Shown: piece after piece, positions 46,783 through 60,223 of the stretch
Layout of the letters: every line of letters starts with the position of its first letter
Numbering within the stretch: the stretch's first letter is position 1
NCBI RefSeq assembly: GCF_042453785.1
Contig: NC_091665.1
Coordinates: forward strand, 5,219,501 to 5,283,500
Reading direction: 5' to 3'
DNA: 64,000 bases
Source: Malus domestica
Lineage: Eukaryota > Streptophyta > Magnoliopsida > Rosales > Rosaceae
The notes under the pieces: generated by a model
What the model was told of the DNA's origin: nothing
Seen by the model: the letters and a program-made list of their open reading frames with translations, nothing else
The model's database searches: none
Position numbers and translations under genes: made by a program

Positions 46783-47560
46783 ATAAATAGTTCACTAGAA
46801 TATGAAGATTACGGTTGTATTCTAGATACGGCCGCCTACCAATGTGCAAGTACAAGAGTGGAACATTGCATTCATGCAAATCTCACTAGCCAAGTTTGTC
46901 AATTTCTACAACTTCACTCAATATTTTTGTTGTTGATGTTCTATATACATTTGTCGTTATAAAATATTTTCCTTATTTTAATATTTAATTGTTTGATATA
47001 AATTATCTATTTCAAGTTTGTTATAATAAACACAAGTGTTGTTGTTGTTCTTCAATTTATATATTTTTCATGTGTTATAATATCGCTCCAACAATCTAAA
47101 GACTGAATTTTTGGACAATCAGAAAGTATGATTGTAATGTTGATCCTAAGCCCTTTCTTAATGAAAAAGCAAATGCGCATAGAATTGATAAGTGAGGCAT
47201 TAATCCTTCCCATCTTTATGCAAATATTTGGATTTGAGTGTTGAGGTGGATGATGCGTTGTGTGGTGGTGCATATTTAGCATACAATACAAAACAAGTTA
47301 TGGAATCTCATGCCATCTTTTTGTTACAATTTTTTACTAAGAAACAGAATCAATCTAAAAGGTACGAAGCCCTTAAATTGTATGAGAAATGGACAAGTGC
47401 TTAGTGTTATACAGATGCGTGTGCAATTTTTCAAGGCATTTATCTTCCATGGATGCGTCTCGTGGTCTCAGATATGTTTTAGTGTACCGTTCGATTTTGA
47501 AAGTTAAAAATACATTGTTGCCTCATTCACTTTTGGAATTGCACGGTGAGTAAATTAGTC
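46783..47560. other. Spacer with no supported gene
   Basis: AT-rich. Short open frames (for example 47052-47291 minus and 47310-47507 plus) show no domain. Confidence 0.4.
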
Positions 47561-47568
47561 TTTCATAA

Positions 47569-48720
47569 GAGCAACTCCACCCCTCCCAATTACAACGGAG
47601 ATTGGGTGATTCAATCCACCAAAACCAACAAAATGAGCTCCACCCCTGCCCAAATAAGTCATACTACAGTAAAAAGGAGGCCCGACGGCTCACTTGGGCC
47701 AAAATTGTCCAACCCAGCACCTGGGGGACTGTGACGTTAAGGTGACGTCACAGTGAAGTCACCCGCGTTATTATTATTTTTTTGTGCCAGGTGTGTAAGT
47801 GCGAGTGGATCCTTTCGATTTGCATAGGATTTCTACCTAACGGTCCAAATATTTTCAACAAAAAAATGTAAAAAGATGGACATACTTATTATCTGTTGTG
47901 GCCTACGTGGCATAGTATGGGCTGTTGGATTACAAAAAAATATAATCCAACGGTTCATATTAGTTAGGTAAGAAGTAAATATTAAAAATTTATAAAAAAT
48001 TAGAAATTATTATCCAATAGACCGCAGAGTAATTGTCTTAACCTACTCCAACTCTTGGAGTAAAACTCAAAATTTAGATTCTAAACTTACTCCAACTTGC
48101 ACCAACCCTTGGGGCAAATATGAGTTTTAACACAAAACTCATTTCTGAGGTAAATTTAACTCAGAATTCCCCCCAGTTTAGTGGGGCTGGTCCACCATAT
48201 ATTTATGTTTTTTTAGTTTTATATTTATAAGTTCATAAAATCTAATGGCTAAGATTTAATATGATCAAATCCAATAGCAAAAAAAAAAAAAAAGATCCAA
48301 CGGTCCAAATTAAATCTAACGGCTAAAGTAATGAAAAAAAAGTTATTAAAGTAATTAAAACAAATTATTTTATGCGTTTCATATTATTTCATAACGTTCT
48401 ACGAGTTTCATGGTGTCAGTTTAATAACTTTTCTATATTCACTGAAATCTAAATCTTTTTAGGTTAAAATATTTATAAAATTAAATTAGAATAGTCTACA
48501 TAAATTTTGTACATAAAATTAAATTAGGATAGTTTACATAATTTTTTTTAAAAAGTTACTTTAAGAAAAAAAGTTATCCTAAATTCATTCTTTAATAATC
48601 TCGAGCTAAACATTTAACTTAAAAGAGTTGGAGGAGAAAAACTATTTATGGGTTAAAACCTAAATATTTTGAGTTAAAAATTTTAGGTTTTAAGTCAAGA
48701 GTTGGAGATGGTAGGTGAAT
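47569..48720. mobile_element. Probable PIF/Harbinger-related remnants, nested
   Basis: The left border TAA then GAGCAACTCCA at about 47567-47580 equals the end of the Harbinger element at 21063. No matching right end was found. Within it, CCTACTCCAACTCTTGG at about 48047 and its inverted partner near 48690-48713 (CAAGAGTTGGAGATGGTAGG) look like the ends of a second foldback element. Borders are approximate. Confidence 0.45.
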
Positions 48721-48751
48721 TTTTTATAAATATGTGATCGTATATCCATTA

Positions 48752-48830
48752 TTTTTTTTTAACAAACGATATTATCCACACTAAAAAGAAGTGAGCTCAG
48801 TCTCACAATGTGCTAGTAATAATATTGTTC
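48752..48830 (-). mobile_element. SINE tail fragment
   Basis: A T-run followed by AACAAACGATATTATC and TCTCACAATG matches the tail and body of the SINE at 51571-51705. It ends about 50 bp before the start of the next gene, so it likely forms part of that gene's leader or promoter. Confidence 0.6.
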
Positions 48831-48880
48831 CAACTTGCATTAAAAAAAAAAGAAAAAAAAAAGGAAATACTATCCAAATT

Positions 48881-51332
48881 ATGATCTCTCAAGCGAAGAT
48901 ACAGTTGCCAGAAATGATGTTAATGGATTCCTGCCTGCTCCGAAACTCACACCAATTTACATTCGGATCCATATCCATACCCGTAAGGGCCATACCCATA
49001 CTCGACCTCCTCAACCAAACCCAGAAATGCCGCCAATCCCATTCTCTCTCTTCACTCTCTGTCTCCCTCCCAACAAGTTCTCGGAAGCTCCTCTTCGCGC
49101 GGAGAAGTAGCAGTAGCAACGGACCCCAAACCGACGTCGCTTTCGACGAGGCAGCTTACGAGGCCGAGCGGCTCAGCCTCGACGCCAAGGCTCGGGAACA
49201 AATGGCCGAGACTTCGAAGATTGAGACCGAGCAGAGTGGAGTTGCCGAAGACCCGAAAGCTTGGAAATGGGTTATCCGGAAGAGAATTTGGGACATGATG
49301 GAGGCCCGGAACATAGCCCAGAACCCCCGCCCCGTTCACCACCGCATTCCAAACTTCGTCGGCGCTTCTGCGGCTGCCGATAAAGTAAGAGAGCAATTTA
49401 AAAATTAATTCTTTTTGGGTTGTTTGTGTAGAGAAATTTACAGAGAATTTGTATTTTGATTCTGTGGGTTTGGACAGTTGGGTGGGTTGGAAGCGTTCCG
49501 GGTCGGGGATTGCGTGAAGGTAAACCCGGATTCACCACAGAAGCAAGTCAGGTTTCTCACTCTTTCTGGTCAGTTTTTGGTGTTTACGGTACTACTTATT
49601 GATTGTTTATCATCCAATTTGATGTGGTTAATATGATGATTGCATATCATCTCTTTTCAGCATATAAAGTGGTTTAAAGAGCATACTGGGCTCGTTCGTG
49701 TCCCCTTCCCGTAGTTTTGAGTAGATTAAAATACTGCACGAATTAAAAATAATGTATACAATAAAAGAAGGAAACTGGTTTCCTCTCACCTTTTCTCGTA
49801 TTTATGTCCCTTGATTCTCGTTTGACTTGTTTCATCGAGAGGCTAGAAATAGAAAGTGGTGTGCAGGAGGAGAAAAGAGTGCGGCAGTCACTTCCCTAAA
49901 AGAATGTTCTCTTGCGTAAGGGTCACGGACACAGTGAAACATGATGGAAATCGGAAGATTGTATCAATGTGCACCAGGAACCAGTAATGGCTACTGCTCA
50001 CTTCTAAAATCCCATTGTAAGACCCTTCATCTTGTGCAGGTGAGAAGAAGTTGTTAACTCCTCAACCGCGTTTAAGGACTGGGTTTTTCTCTGTGCTTGA
50101 ACCTTATTTGTTAAGTCCTAGTACCATCAAAGAGGCTTGTACGTCTGTCGGAGCTGCCAAGTATGGGAGGCCAATTGGATTAGATGAGAAAATCAAGGTT
50201 GATCTTATTGTCATTGGCTCGGTTGCTGTTGATCCAAGGACAGGTGCTCGACTTGGCAAGGGTGAGGTAATCATTGGGCATTTTTGTTGTCCTTGTCATA
50301 CTAAGAGTATTTTGGTTCAGTGTAACAAACCAAATTTGAGTTCTAGGCAAAAGTTTGGTTAGTATTGAATGCAAGCAACTCCTTTTCTGGAGTATTGATA
50401 GGAGAAGGTTTTATATTTGAAGTTTCAGCCTGGTCAATCTGAATTTGTCTTGGGTAATGCCATGAAATCGAGTCTTTGACATACTGTAGGAGCTGGGAGT
50501 ATTTTTTTGAATTCTTTTGCTTTGATGTATCAGGGGTTTGCTGAACTTGAGTACGGGATGCTGCGATTCATGGGAGCCATTGATGACTCAACACCAGTTG
50601 TGACAACTGGTAAGTGAGTTGTCTTTGCTGCTAACCCTCCCGTTTCTTCTGCATGGTATCGTGCATATTCAAGAAGATTAAATTTGTCTCTGCTTGCATG
50701 CCTATTCCATCGTTCTTTTGATCAAGAGGCATGAAAGGTTTGCATATGAATATGACTGTTGTTTGAACATTTGTGATTCTCGTCTGTCTCTAAGACATTG
50801 CTCGGGTATATTGTTTCCATTCACTGAACAACTGTAAACCAGTTTGCACAACTTTGGTTAACTTTTGTGTTTGCATTAGATGTAACATGTGAAATTTCTT
50901 GCAGTGCACGACAGTCAATTGGTAGATGATATTCCGACTGAAAAGCTATTAATCCACGATGTACCCGTTGACATCATCTGCACTCCAACACAGGTCATTT
51001 TTACAAACACATCAATTCCAAAGCCTCAAGGTTGGTGAACTTGTGCAATATGCTTCACTTCTTTTTTATATTCGTGGGAAATTAATTTCCTGGACATATG
51101 ATGGAATCGGCTTGTTATACTACCATATGCCCATTTTGCAGTACTGTATCATATTTTTTATACCAATATTGCTTGGGTTATAGGGATTTACTGGGACAAA
51201 TTGTCTCCTGAGAAGCTGGGGCAAATTAGAATACTTAGAGAGCTCAAGAGAAGGATCGAACGGGAGACTGGACAAAAGCTTCCGTGTGGCCCATCTGAGA
51301 AGCTGCCTCCCACAGCTCGACGAGGGAGATAA
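48881..51332 (+). CDS. 5-formyltetrahydrofolate cyclo-ligase-like protein (COG0212)
   Basis: Member of the 5-FCL/NagB-RpiA-CoA-transferase-like fold. The plant COG0212 proteins are chloroplast-targeted and have been linked to thiamine or folate metabolism rather than true 5-FCL activity. Exons 48881-49384, 49478-49568, 50040-50266, 50534-50609, 50905-51030 and 51184-51332 join to 390 residues. Seen: a Ser/Arg-rich N-terminal region fitting a transit peptide, [73 protein letters not shown] (the conserved KG.G..D/E.E core) and [11 protein letters not shown]. The exact start is uncertain; ATGs at 48881 and 48914 are both in frame. Confidence 0.9.
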
Positions 51333-51570
51333 ACTTGTGGGATCTATAAAAATATAAAACCGTGTACCAAGAAAGACGGAAGAAACACAAAAAATTGGAA
51401 TTTATAGTGTAATATAAGACGTGGCTAGTAGTCACCTTGTTTTTACTTTTATTTTACCGAAGTTTTTAGGGCCATGTTGTTCGATCTTGCTTGAGTTTTA
51501 ATGTATCGTTGGATGTATAGATGATTTATGTGTATTGTATTAAAATAGGTTCAATTCTCTCGTTTTACAT

Positions 51571-51705
51571 GTTTTTTTTTTTAACAAACGATATTATCTA
51601 TGGATGGAGGGGTGGGTTAAGCCTCACAATGGATTGGCAATAATGTGATACAAATTCGCTTTTGACGAGAATTGAATCTCTTACTTACCGTAGTATTAAG
51701 TGGTT
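51571..51705 (-). mobile_element. tRNA-derived SINE with 9-bp TSD
   Basis: Minus-strand copy with the tail as a T-run at 51571. The head carries a B-box-like GATTCAATTCTCG. An exact TSD, GTTTTACAT, lies at 51562-51570 and 51706-51714. Same family as 18113-18280 and 48752-48830. Confidence 0.8.
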
Positions 51706-51714
51706 GTTTTACAT

Positions 51715-52330
51715 ATTATTTTGAATTCTAAAATATATGACTCTACAAACTCTCTACTTATTTCAACTGCTTGGTATAAATCATAATTTGTCTTTCTTTA
51801 ACATTAAAAATCATTTTCGCTTCTTTCACTTCTTTTCTTTTTGTTGTGTATTGTAATCACACATGAAGTGCTCTTTATATAGAGCCACATCTGTGACAAA
51901 CCAAAAAGTGAAATGATTGTCCCTTTTGAAAACATCACATAACAACAATTACACTACTATTGTGTTCTTTTGAAAGCATCACATTACAACAATTACATCA
52001 CTGTTCTCAAGTCTTCCTCACTTAAAACATGTGGGCATTCATTCTCACAATTTTAAAACATTATATACATATATTGTTATAGAATTCCTTTTGATTGACA
52101 AAAACACAAAAGAAACCCATGTTGTAGGGGGAAGGCAGCATTTTATACCAAAAACTTCCAATTATTTTCTTTCCTGAACAACTTAATAAAAAGTATGCAA
52201 CAAATTAAGTGGTGGCGTTTTACACACTTTCAACTGAGCCATCTTCAACGACATGATCGACCCAAAAAAACAACATAAACATAACTCTGTTTAGCTACAC
52301 AAAAACTAAAAAGATATCAGAGGAAAAGAC
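51715..52330. other. Spacer with no supported gene
   Basis: AT-rich, with a duplicated TTTGAAA.CATCACAT.ACAACAATTACA motif near 51925-52000. No gene. Confidence 0.4.
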
Positions 52331-52335
52331 AAAAA

Positions 52336-52359
52336 CGCTAGAGGAAGGGATTGAACCTT

Positions 52360-52392
<33 letters not shown>

Positions 52393-52409
52393 AGCTGAGC
52401 TACTCCAGC
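52336..52409 (-). tRNA. tRNA-Asn (GUU)
   Basis: A 74-nt cloverleaf on the minus strand: acceptor GCTGGAG/CTCTAGC, D arm with GCTCAGCTGGTTAGAGC, anticodon stem GTGGC-TGTTAAC-CCAC-like with GTT anticodon, and T arm GAAGG-TTCAATC-CCTTC. A run of T follows directly downstream, a Pol III terminator. A and B boxes are intact, so it is probably functional. Confidence 0.96.
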
Positions 52410-52500
52410 TTGTTGGGAACAGCATACAAAATTAAATTTTTTGTAATTTATAAATATATTTCTTTGTATGCATCAAGAGAGATTTTAGGAATTTATAATT

Positions 52501-52646
52501 GGGGTGTGCTATCCACACCTCTTTTTACTTCTCCCACACCCCTTGTTAATTTCTGTCATTTGATCTTCTTCAATTCATCCAAACCGACGACTGAAAATTA
52601 AAAGAGTGTGAAAGAAGTAAAAAATGATGTGTGGATATCACATCCC
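52501..52646. mobile_element. 146-bp MITE with 9-bp TSD
   Basis: Ends GGGGTGTGCTATCCACAC on the left and GGGATGTGATATCCACAC on the right (reverse complement; 16 of 18 match). An exact 9-bp TSD, TTTATAATT, lies at 52492-52500 and 52647-52655, suggesting a Mutator-type MITE. It lies about 90 bp upstream of the tRNA-Asn gene in the direction of transcription. Confidence 0.85.
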
Positions 52647-52655
52647 TTTATAATT

Positions 52656-53582
52656 ACAGATCCTTGTGGAGTTCACGTTTTTATTACAGGTCCTTTACAA
52701 GTTACAAGTTACAACAGCAATGTCATTGTCTGTCCTTCCCATAAGATAGATAATTCAAGGAAAATAATTTTCCACACCAGTTTTACTTTTTATCCTTCTG
52801 CGTAGGCTTGCTCATCAATATTCATTGATTTTCTTTGATTTATTTAATGAAACGGTTAGAAATCATTAGCCTATAAATCTCTTTCGGGATTAAATACTTT
52901 TCTCTATACATGCAAGTATACTACCCCTTACAACAAATCGTAATTCTACGCTTGTATATAATATTTTATTTTACACATCCTAAATTAAAATAATAATAAA
53001 AAATGTTAAAAAAATTATATTTTATGCTTGTCCCGAGTCAATTTTTTTTATATGCGAAATTATGATTTGCAATTACGGAGAAAAGACTACATATCAATGT
53101 GACACCAATTCACAGCGCAAAGACACTGGAAAAGTTAATGCATGTCCGTTGATTCTCTTTTGATTTATTCAATCAAACCGGCTAGGAATAGACAGAGATG
53201 TGCAGCGGGAGAAAGACGGGGGCGTTGAAAATCCTTTCCCCGAAACCATCATACCAGCATTTCTGTATTCCATTTCAACGGCGCAAGGCAAAGTAAAAGC
53301 ATACTGAATTTACATCGTACGAGTGAAAAATACTACGTAACATACAACATCGCGTAACCTACACCTACAACGCATAGGATCGCGAATACGAAATACAAAC
53401 CGAAACCCTAGCCATGAATCCATGAACAAAAAATAAAGCTCCTCGCATGTTTTCTCATGTCTAGCTGTGTTTTGAGAGCAAGCAGAGCAGTTATCTTATC
53501 ACGTACAACACCGGCGGTCCGTATAAGAAACACATCATGTTGCGTACAACTGAACCTGTCCTAAATTACGTATGACTTGATT
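52656..53582. other. Spacer and 3' UTR of the COV-like gene
   Basis: No supported gene. The part closest to 53582 should be the 3' UTR of the minus-strand gene. Confidence 0.4.
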
Positions 53583-56500
53583 CTAAAGGGACACCATTCT
53601 GTTCAGTGGAATCCTGTCGCTTTGACGAGGAATCCTTTCGATTGGAGAAATCACTTGCGGCATCGTCATACCAACTGAGATTATGATCTCTGCATTTCAG
53701 GGGAGAAACAATTGTCAAACCGTTATGCAATAATAGTACTACTCGAACATCTCTGAAAAACTAGGAAAGAAAATTATGCTAATTGTCACAAGATCATCCA
53801 TGGTTGAATTTAAATCCTCCTTCCAAGTCAAACGACTTCTCTTTTCGGACAGAAGTAGTGAGAAGTCAGAAAATGCAAAAGAAGTACACTTAGTCGAATG
53901 AATATAACAATCAAGTTGCGAGAGAAAGCATACCCCAGCATAAAGGGATCAGTGTGAAAAATATCAAATCCTGTTCGAATACAAATCCATCTTTAACATA
54001 GAACAAAAATACTCGAAACTGAATTTTCTCCACTGAATTCAAATCGGATACAGAACCAATAATACAATTAAGATTTGTTTTTGTCTGGCTTAGGATAACT
54101 TTAACTGATTTATTTTTCATTTTACATCTAACTCTTAAAATCCTTGAACAACAAACAAATTGTTTGAGAAAGCCATCAAGGAACCTCGTCTGGCTTTTGA
54201 TGAACAACCCAGTAAAAAATTTGAAACCATTTGGACCAAACTTCTTACGATATGTTGTCAAGCCAAACTATTTTCTCAAGATATTTGCTGCCACAATGGA
54301 AATCTCTCTCACTTATGAGATAGGCAGTAAATCTATATGTGTTTTTCATTAACTTGTAGATCTTTGTTCATATGGTTTTAAACAGTTAGGAGGACAACCC
54401 ATTGTATACATGTTAATCACTCGCTGAATGGTAATATTATCCCCACCAAGATCAAGAATTTAATTTGAACGGGAATTTCAACCAGTTTGTTATTGGAATG
54501 TTTCTGAAATTAAAGCACGTCTGCTAAACCTATAAGACACTGTAAATTACCAATCCATCTTTGTTCCATATCAAACATCGGCTTTCCTGGTTATAATGTA
54601 TGCGTATCCTTTCTTCTATGAATAAGTAACTTTTAGAAAAAACACAAGGCAAAATGCACAGTATGCAGAGCTATCATGTCCATGTATGATATAGACCATA
54701 TGATGCATGACTGCACGTCAACGAAAGAGGAAACAAACCTATGCCTTCCCGAACTGACAAATTTGGTCGTATGATCTCTTCAGAATTGACAAGAAAAATA
54801 TCGCCAATGTATAGATGGTTTGTTGGGACATAAACACTACACAACTCCTCATCTCCATCATCCCTCTGTAATCAACCACAAAACAATCAGATCCTAACTC
54901 ATGGTTTTTATGAGAAAATCCAAAATAAACTACAACCAGATGTAACTAGTAGAATATTAATATCTTCCATAGCAAACCATCACAAAACAACCATTTTGTT
55001 TCTTTCATTTACAGCTTATTTTGCATATAAAAGTTGTAGATGACATTTCAATAGTCTTATTTTTTTCTTGCCTTTTAGAAGGCTGTTGTGATATAGCTGT
55101 GAACATTATTCAAATATATTTCTTCAAAATTTAATGGATTGCTTTGCGGATTGCATGTACAAATTGGTGATATCCATAGTATTTTTGTACTACAAGTGTT
55201 ATAATATTAGAGCTGCCTATAAATATGAACAATTCTTCTTTACATTTAATAAACTTAAGTATCTCTCGCTTGAACTGTGCTTGCAAAAAATAATACTGCC
55301 AGAGAAACCACTTCTGTACTTCCTAGGAGGTGCCAAAACTAGCCCTTTCTTTTTCAACAAAAGAAAAGCAAACAAAAAACCCTTTTTTCTCAGATATAAA
55401 AAACTGCTTTTTGAGGGAATCAAATAGCTGTCAGACAGCTATTCCTCTCCATTGCATTAATAACCAACATAATCCATCACCTGCTTCTAAAAGTAAGCAG
55501 AAAAAAGTTCTGCGGTTGGACCAAAACAATCTTAACATACAACTAAACTTACTTCTTCCAAATACACACCAAACTGTTGACAAATAGAAATTCAAACCAT
55601 GTTGTGGTGGCTGTACACGAAGTTCTAATATCATGTAGAAGGTAGATCTATTAATTGGACAGTCCAACATACCTGAAGTGTTACAGATGATGTGATAAAA
55701 CCAAATGCATATTCACCAACTCGAGGATGACGAATAATTGCAACCTCTTTAAAAGCAGTGGTATTTTGATCTGTCAAATAGAAAGAAAGAAATCATTTAT
55801 GAATATACCAAAGAGGAGAAAAAGAAAAATACGCACTGAATGGATTCCATGTCAGAAATACGCTATTTCTACCATGCACCAAACCACACACTCACAAGGT
55901 AGATGGCATCACAAACTTTTACTAGCTCAGGAGAAATTAATTCAACCTACCAAATAATATGAAATAAAACCATATTTGTTTGGATTAGAAAGACCATTGC
56001 ATGCGTACGCTCACCACTTATTCCTTACGATGGCAACAATGGGGGTCAATTCAACGGTTTATCTTAGATAGGGAACCATATGTGTCTCTCGTGTACCCAA
56101 GCAAGGGAACTTGTATCGCAAATTCACATCATTATTCAACTTAAGTTAAACAGTGTAATGAAAGCCAATAGCAGAGGTGAGAAAAACAATCAAGCAACAG
56201 AATTTACCAAGAGCCTATATGGCATGCTGAATGGCTTTAAAATCATGGCCACTTCAGATAGGTTGGTGAGCCTAATGTGAAACCTACCAATTTTTGGGCT
56301 TGGATCATTATTTCAACAAGCCTGAAGTTAACCTTGGCTTAGTTCATTTGTTGACCAACTCAGCTAACTCAAGTGAGGCCAACATGCTTGCAAGTGGATG
56401 AGCTCCGTTAGAAAAAGGAGAACATAAACCCTAAGGCTTCGTTTGGCACACCGTATAAGAGTATAAGACATTGGATAGTATTATGTAATACGAAACAAGT

Positions 56501-59500
56501 GTTTGGTGAGCTTTTGTACTAAACAAGCACTGGCTTATTAATCTGGCCCCACCTATTTTATCTCCCTTACACCCGCTTGTTTATCCTGTCTAAAACCTTG
56601 GTATTATTTAGTCGGGTTCACACTGACAAAAACGTGCTGGCTTTTCTCCAAGCCATCTCGCCATCTCCTTTGCACATTGCTAACTCTTTCTCAAGGTATT
56701 CTCTCTCCCTCTTTCTCCATCCCCACCTTCGATCAGCATCAAGCAGATTTCAAACGGAAAACCAGAGGTGGCAGATCGAACTCAAATCACATCGTTCCTG
56801 TTCTGGAGAGACATCATGTGGGTTTTTGGCTTAACTGTTCCTTGATTGTGTTGGTGTGTGGTGCTTAAACTCAAAACTGGGCGAGATTTCATCTGGGTTT
56901 TTTTATTTCAATGGATTAATAACTCAAATCTGGGGGAGATTTCATCTGGGTTTTTTTAATTCAATGGATTTGAAACTCAATTGGGTTTTTTATTTCATAT
57001 GGGTTTTTGGCTGCACTGATTCCCCTGGAAAGCATGGAATTGATGATTTTTTTATTTGCATTTCCTCTTTTAATGAAAGAATTTGGAGGTTTGATTCTGG
57101 AAATTTGAAGGTTTTGATTGGTGTAAATTCATGCCACTTTGAGGAGAGTCTGCTTGAAGCTTCCATTAACAAGTGATTGTGAATTTTTATTTTGTTGGAT
57201 TGTGAATTTTGTTTTGGTTGGAATACACATTTGTGTTTTTTTATTTTATTTGAATCATCAATCCAAAATTGTTATTAACTAGTACCAAACACCGTATAAA
57301 TAATACAGTCATTAGTCCGATATTGCACCATACGCCCGATTAATTTAGTCAATACTATCCGATGACTATTTATCCTATCTGACTAAAATAGTTAGTACAG
57401 TCCAAGGTGCCAAACGAGGCCTAAGATAATTAGGACAGCCATGCAAGAGCTTAACAAGAACATTCAAGTATGGACTGAGAAATTGAAATAAAGGCAGTTA
57501 CCTGGAGAGATTGCAGAACTAATCTGCTTAGAGGCCGAGTATATGTGCTTCATAAAGGGCATTCGTTTAATGAACCATTCTCCAATCCAGAAAACTGTTG
57601 CACCCATCCATGATGAGGCAAAAATACCAATCAAGACTATAAAAAGTAGGGATGTAACAAATCCTAGGCCTGCAACAATAAAAAGAAGTACTCAATACTG
57701 CATAAAAGGACATAGATAAAACAATTAACCACCCATGACGAAATTGATGTGACGAGGACATCAATGCTAAGTCATTTAAGATGTATCACCAAAAGAGATG
57801 CAGGAAGAGGCCTTAGAGCTCTACCTTTTTGTGGCTGGATTAGAGTTTTCTTCAGTTTCAAAATTTCAATGGACCTTGGAGTTACTCTCTAAGCCTTTTT
57901 TAGGTAGATTCTAGAAATTAATAAGTTAATGCATCTAGAGTTTTCTGGGAGTCGAAAAGTCTTTCGTCATAAGAGTTAGCTGGACTATAAATATATGTAA
58001 ATGCTTTTAGGCAAAGTAATGAAGTTTATGAATAAAAATCAGCTTTCAGAAAAATATTCTGATCTATCTTTCTGCGAAGGGAATTTGGTGTGAAGCCCTG
58101 GAGCGAATCCAGTTTCTTCTCTTCTTCTAAAGAGCTTCTATTCCCTCTTTCTTACCCTTCTCATCTTCTACCAGCATATAATCACAACTCAAACCAGCCC
58201 TAAACTAGAGGGATCGACACGGACATAGAAAGTTAGAAACTACTTAGTTTCTGAAATTTTCGAAGGAACATACTGTGGGTATCAAAATTTGCTTGTTTCA
58301 TGCTAGTTTCCTACTTTTAATTTCCGGGTGTTGTGGGTGTTTGTAGTTTCTTTTGAGTTTTCATTGTAGAATCAATTTTACTATTAATCTTGGCCCTAAA
58401 TACTATCATGCTGCATCATGACGAACATTTAATCTATTATCCAGCAAAACTTAGCATGAACTTAAGATACGATTCTGTTTAGACCAAAAAGTTAAAGATG
58501 GTCCAAGGTATGGAAATTTTCCGTACATGATGAAGTAATAATCTATGCTTCGCCACCACTAAAAAGTGTTACACCAATACCAAATTTGGATAGTTACTGC
58601 AACTTGAACTATTTGGAAACTTCCACAAAACCTATTCAAGTCAAATCCCTATGGTATTACAGTATTACTAGAATTTTCCCCAATTTTTTTGGTCAAAATT
58701 ATTACTAGTATTTTAAAACATGCAGAAACATATTCAAGTAAGAACTAAGAAGTCACAAAATACTTCAAGTATCCAAACCTCTATAGCATTTATTTTATAA
58801 TTGGGTATTATAATGGTAATATAGCGATTATCATTATTAAGTTTTTCAGAACTATTCACAGAGATTCATACATCAAATTCTACTTGCTTAAGAATTAGTC
58901 ATCGCTGTCCCAAAGTAAACAACAATTTCGTGATCTGGAGTCATACCAAATATGTTAACCCCGAGCCTGGCATATATTGGACTGAAGAAACCATCTACAA
59001 ACTGAACAAACCACCAAGTGATGAAGAATGTAACTGCGACAGGAAAGAGAACCATACTGCAAATTCACAATTCAAAACTAATACGTTATAATCAAACAAC
59101 ATTTTTATAAAAGATTATACAATTGAAAAAAAAAAGAACCTTACCATCCGGTCATGAATTTCTTTGAGACCCAACTCTGAAGCACTGCATAGCATGCCTG
59201 ATCAAATTCAAGGGTCAATGAAATACTGAGTGCACAAGTTGTTTGGTATACTTTATGCATTGAAAAACAACCAACAAAATAAATTTTTTTTTTAAAAAAA
59301 AAAAAATTATCCAGTAAAGATGACTTTAAATAGGACTAGATAGAGGAAAAGGACTAACATAACTTCCTGAAACCAGTTGGTACAAAATCTACTTCGGACC
59401 ACTATCATAGACAATTATGCCCCTTTTGTTAACAGTTTTCTTAACCTTCTGATATAGTCTTTTTAGAGGTTATATAAATGCAAGCTGTTTCTAAGAAGGA

Positions 59501-60223
59501 TAACATTTGCACAACAAATGGTACTTCAAACTTGGAACAAGTATGAAGAAATTAGCAACACTTGTTTATATTTCGAGTTGTTACTGCATATCCATTTCTC
59601 AAGGCTACCCAATTGTAGTTTATTCAAAGGCTCAAAATAAGATTTACCATTTTTTTCTTTACAATTGTATCAAATTCAAACTCGATACTTAGGGTGTAAG
59701 GTTGAATGCTATAAATCAACCGAGCTACAAGCCCCTAGCTTTACCATCAGAACAACCTATGTTTTAACCAGATTCCAGATCCCCTAATACAACATTTCTC
59801 TATCTCGAAAAGCTAATTAGGAAATAGTCGGCATTCAACAACTAAATTAAACCCACAAACAGTAAGGACAATTAAGAGATCATCAGGACCAAATCAAAGC
59901 TTATTAGTAAAGAAAACCGAGTTCCACTACTTCTACTACAAATTATACCTAATAAGCATTCAACTATTAATTATGGTTGTTTCAAATTCAAAATTAGGGT
60001 TTTATGCTCTAATCAAATCCCAAACTGCCACAGGAAAGAAAAGAAACTTGATTAAATTTCCAAATTGGGGAAGAGGTATTCTGAAGTGACCGGGAGAGTG
60101 ACAGACGGACAGACAGACCTTGCGAGTTGAGGAGTTGGGGGAGCTTGGCGGAGACCTGGAAACATCTTCAGGGTCGGTTTGGGTCAGCGGACTCGACGAC
60201 GTAGGCTCTTTAGCTTCCGCCAT
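53583..60223 (-). CDS. COV1-like (LIKE COV, DUF502) membrane protein
   Basis: Integral membrane protein of the COV family. Arabidopsis COV1 affects vascular patterning, and the family is associated with Golgi/TGN function. Seven exons (minus): 60223-60119, 59197-59145, 59056-58947, 57669-57502, 55770-55673, 54865-54739 and 53689-53583, giving 255 residues in frame. Seen: a Ser/Pro-rich cytosolic N-terminus, ACYAVLQSWVSKKFMTG, a first membrane segment (MVLFPVAVTFFITWWFVQFV), FFSPIYARLGVNIFG, a second membrane segment (SLLFIVLIGIFASSW), FWIGEWFIKRMPFMKHIYSA, SKQISSAISPDQNTTAFKEV, VYVPTNHLYIGDIFLV and SVGMTMPQVIS. All family blocks appear intact. The introns are long; one holds a DNA transposon (56435-57421). 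Confidence 0.95.
56435..57421. mobile_element. PIF/Harbinger-type non-autonomous element in a COV intron
   Basis: 987 bp. Ends GGCTTCGTTTGGCACA on the left and GGCCTCGTTTGGCACC-like on the right as reverse complement. TAA target duplications lie at 56432-56434 and 57422-57424. The interior includes repeated TTTCATCTGGGTTTTTTTA blocks near 56890-57000. No transposase. Confidence 0.85.
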
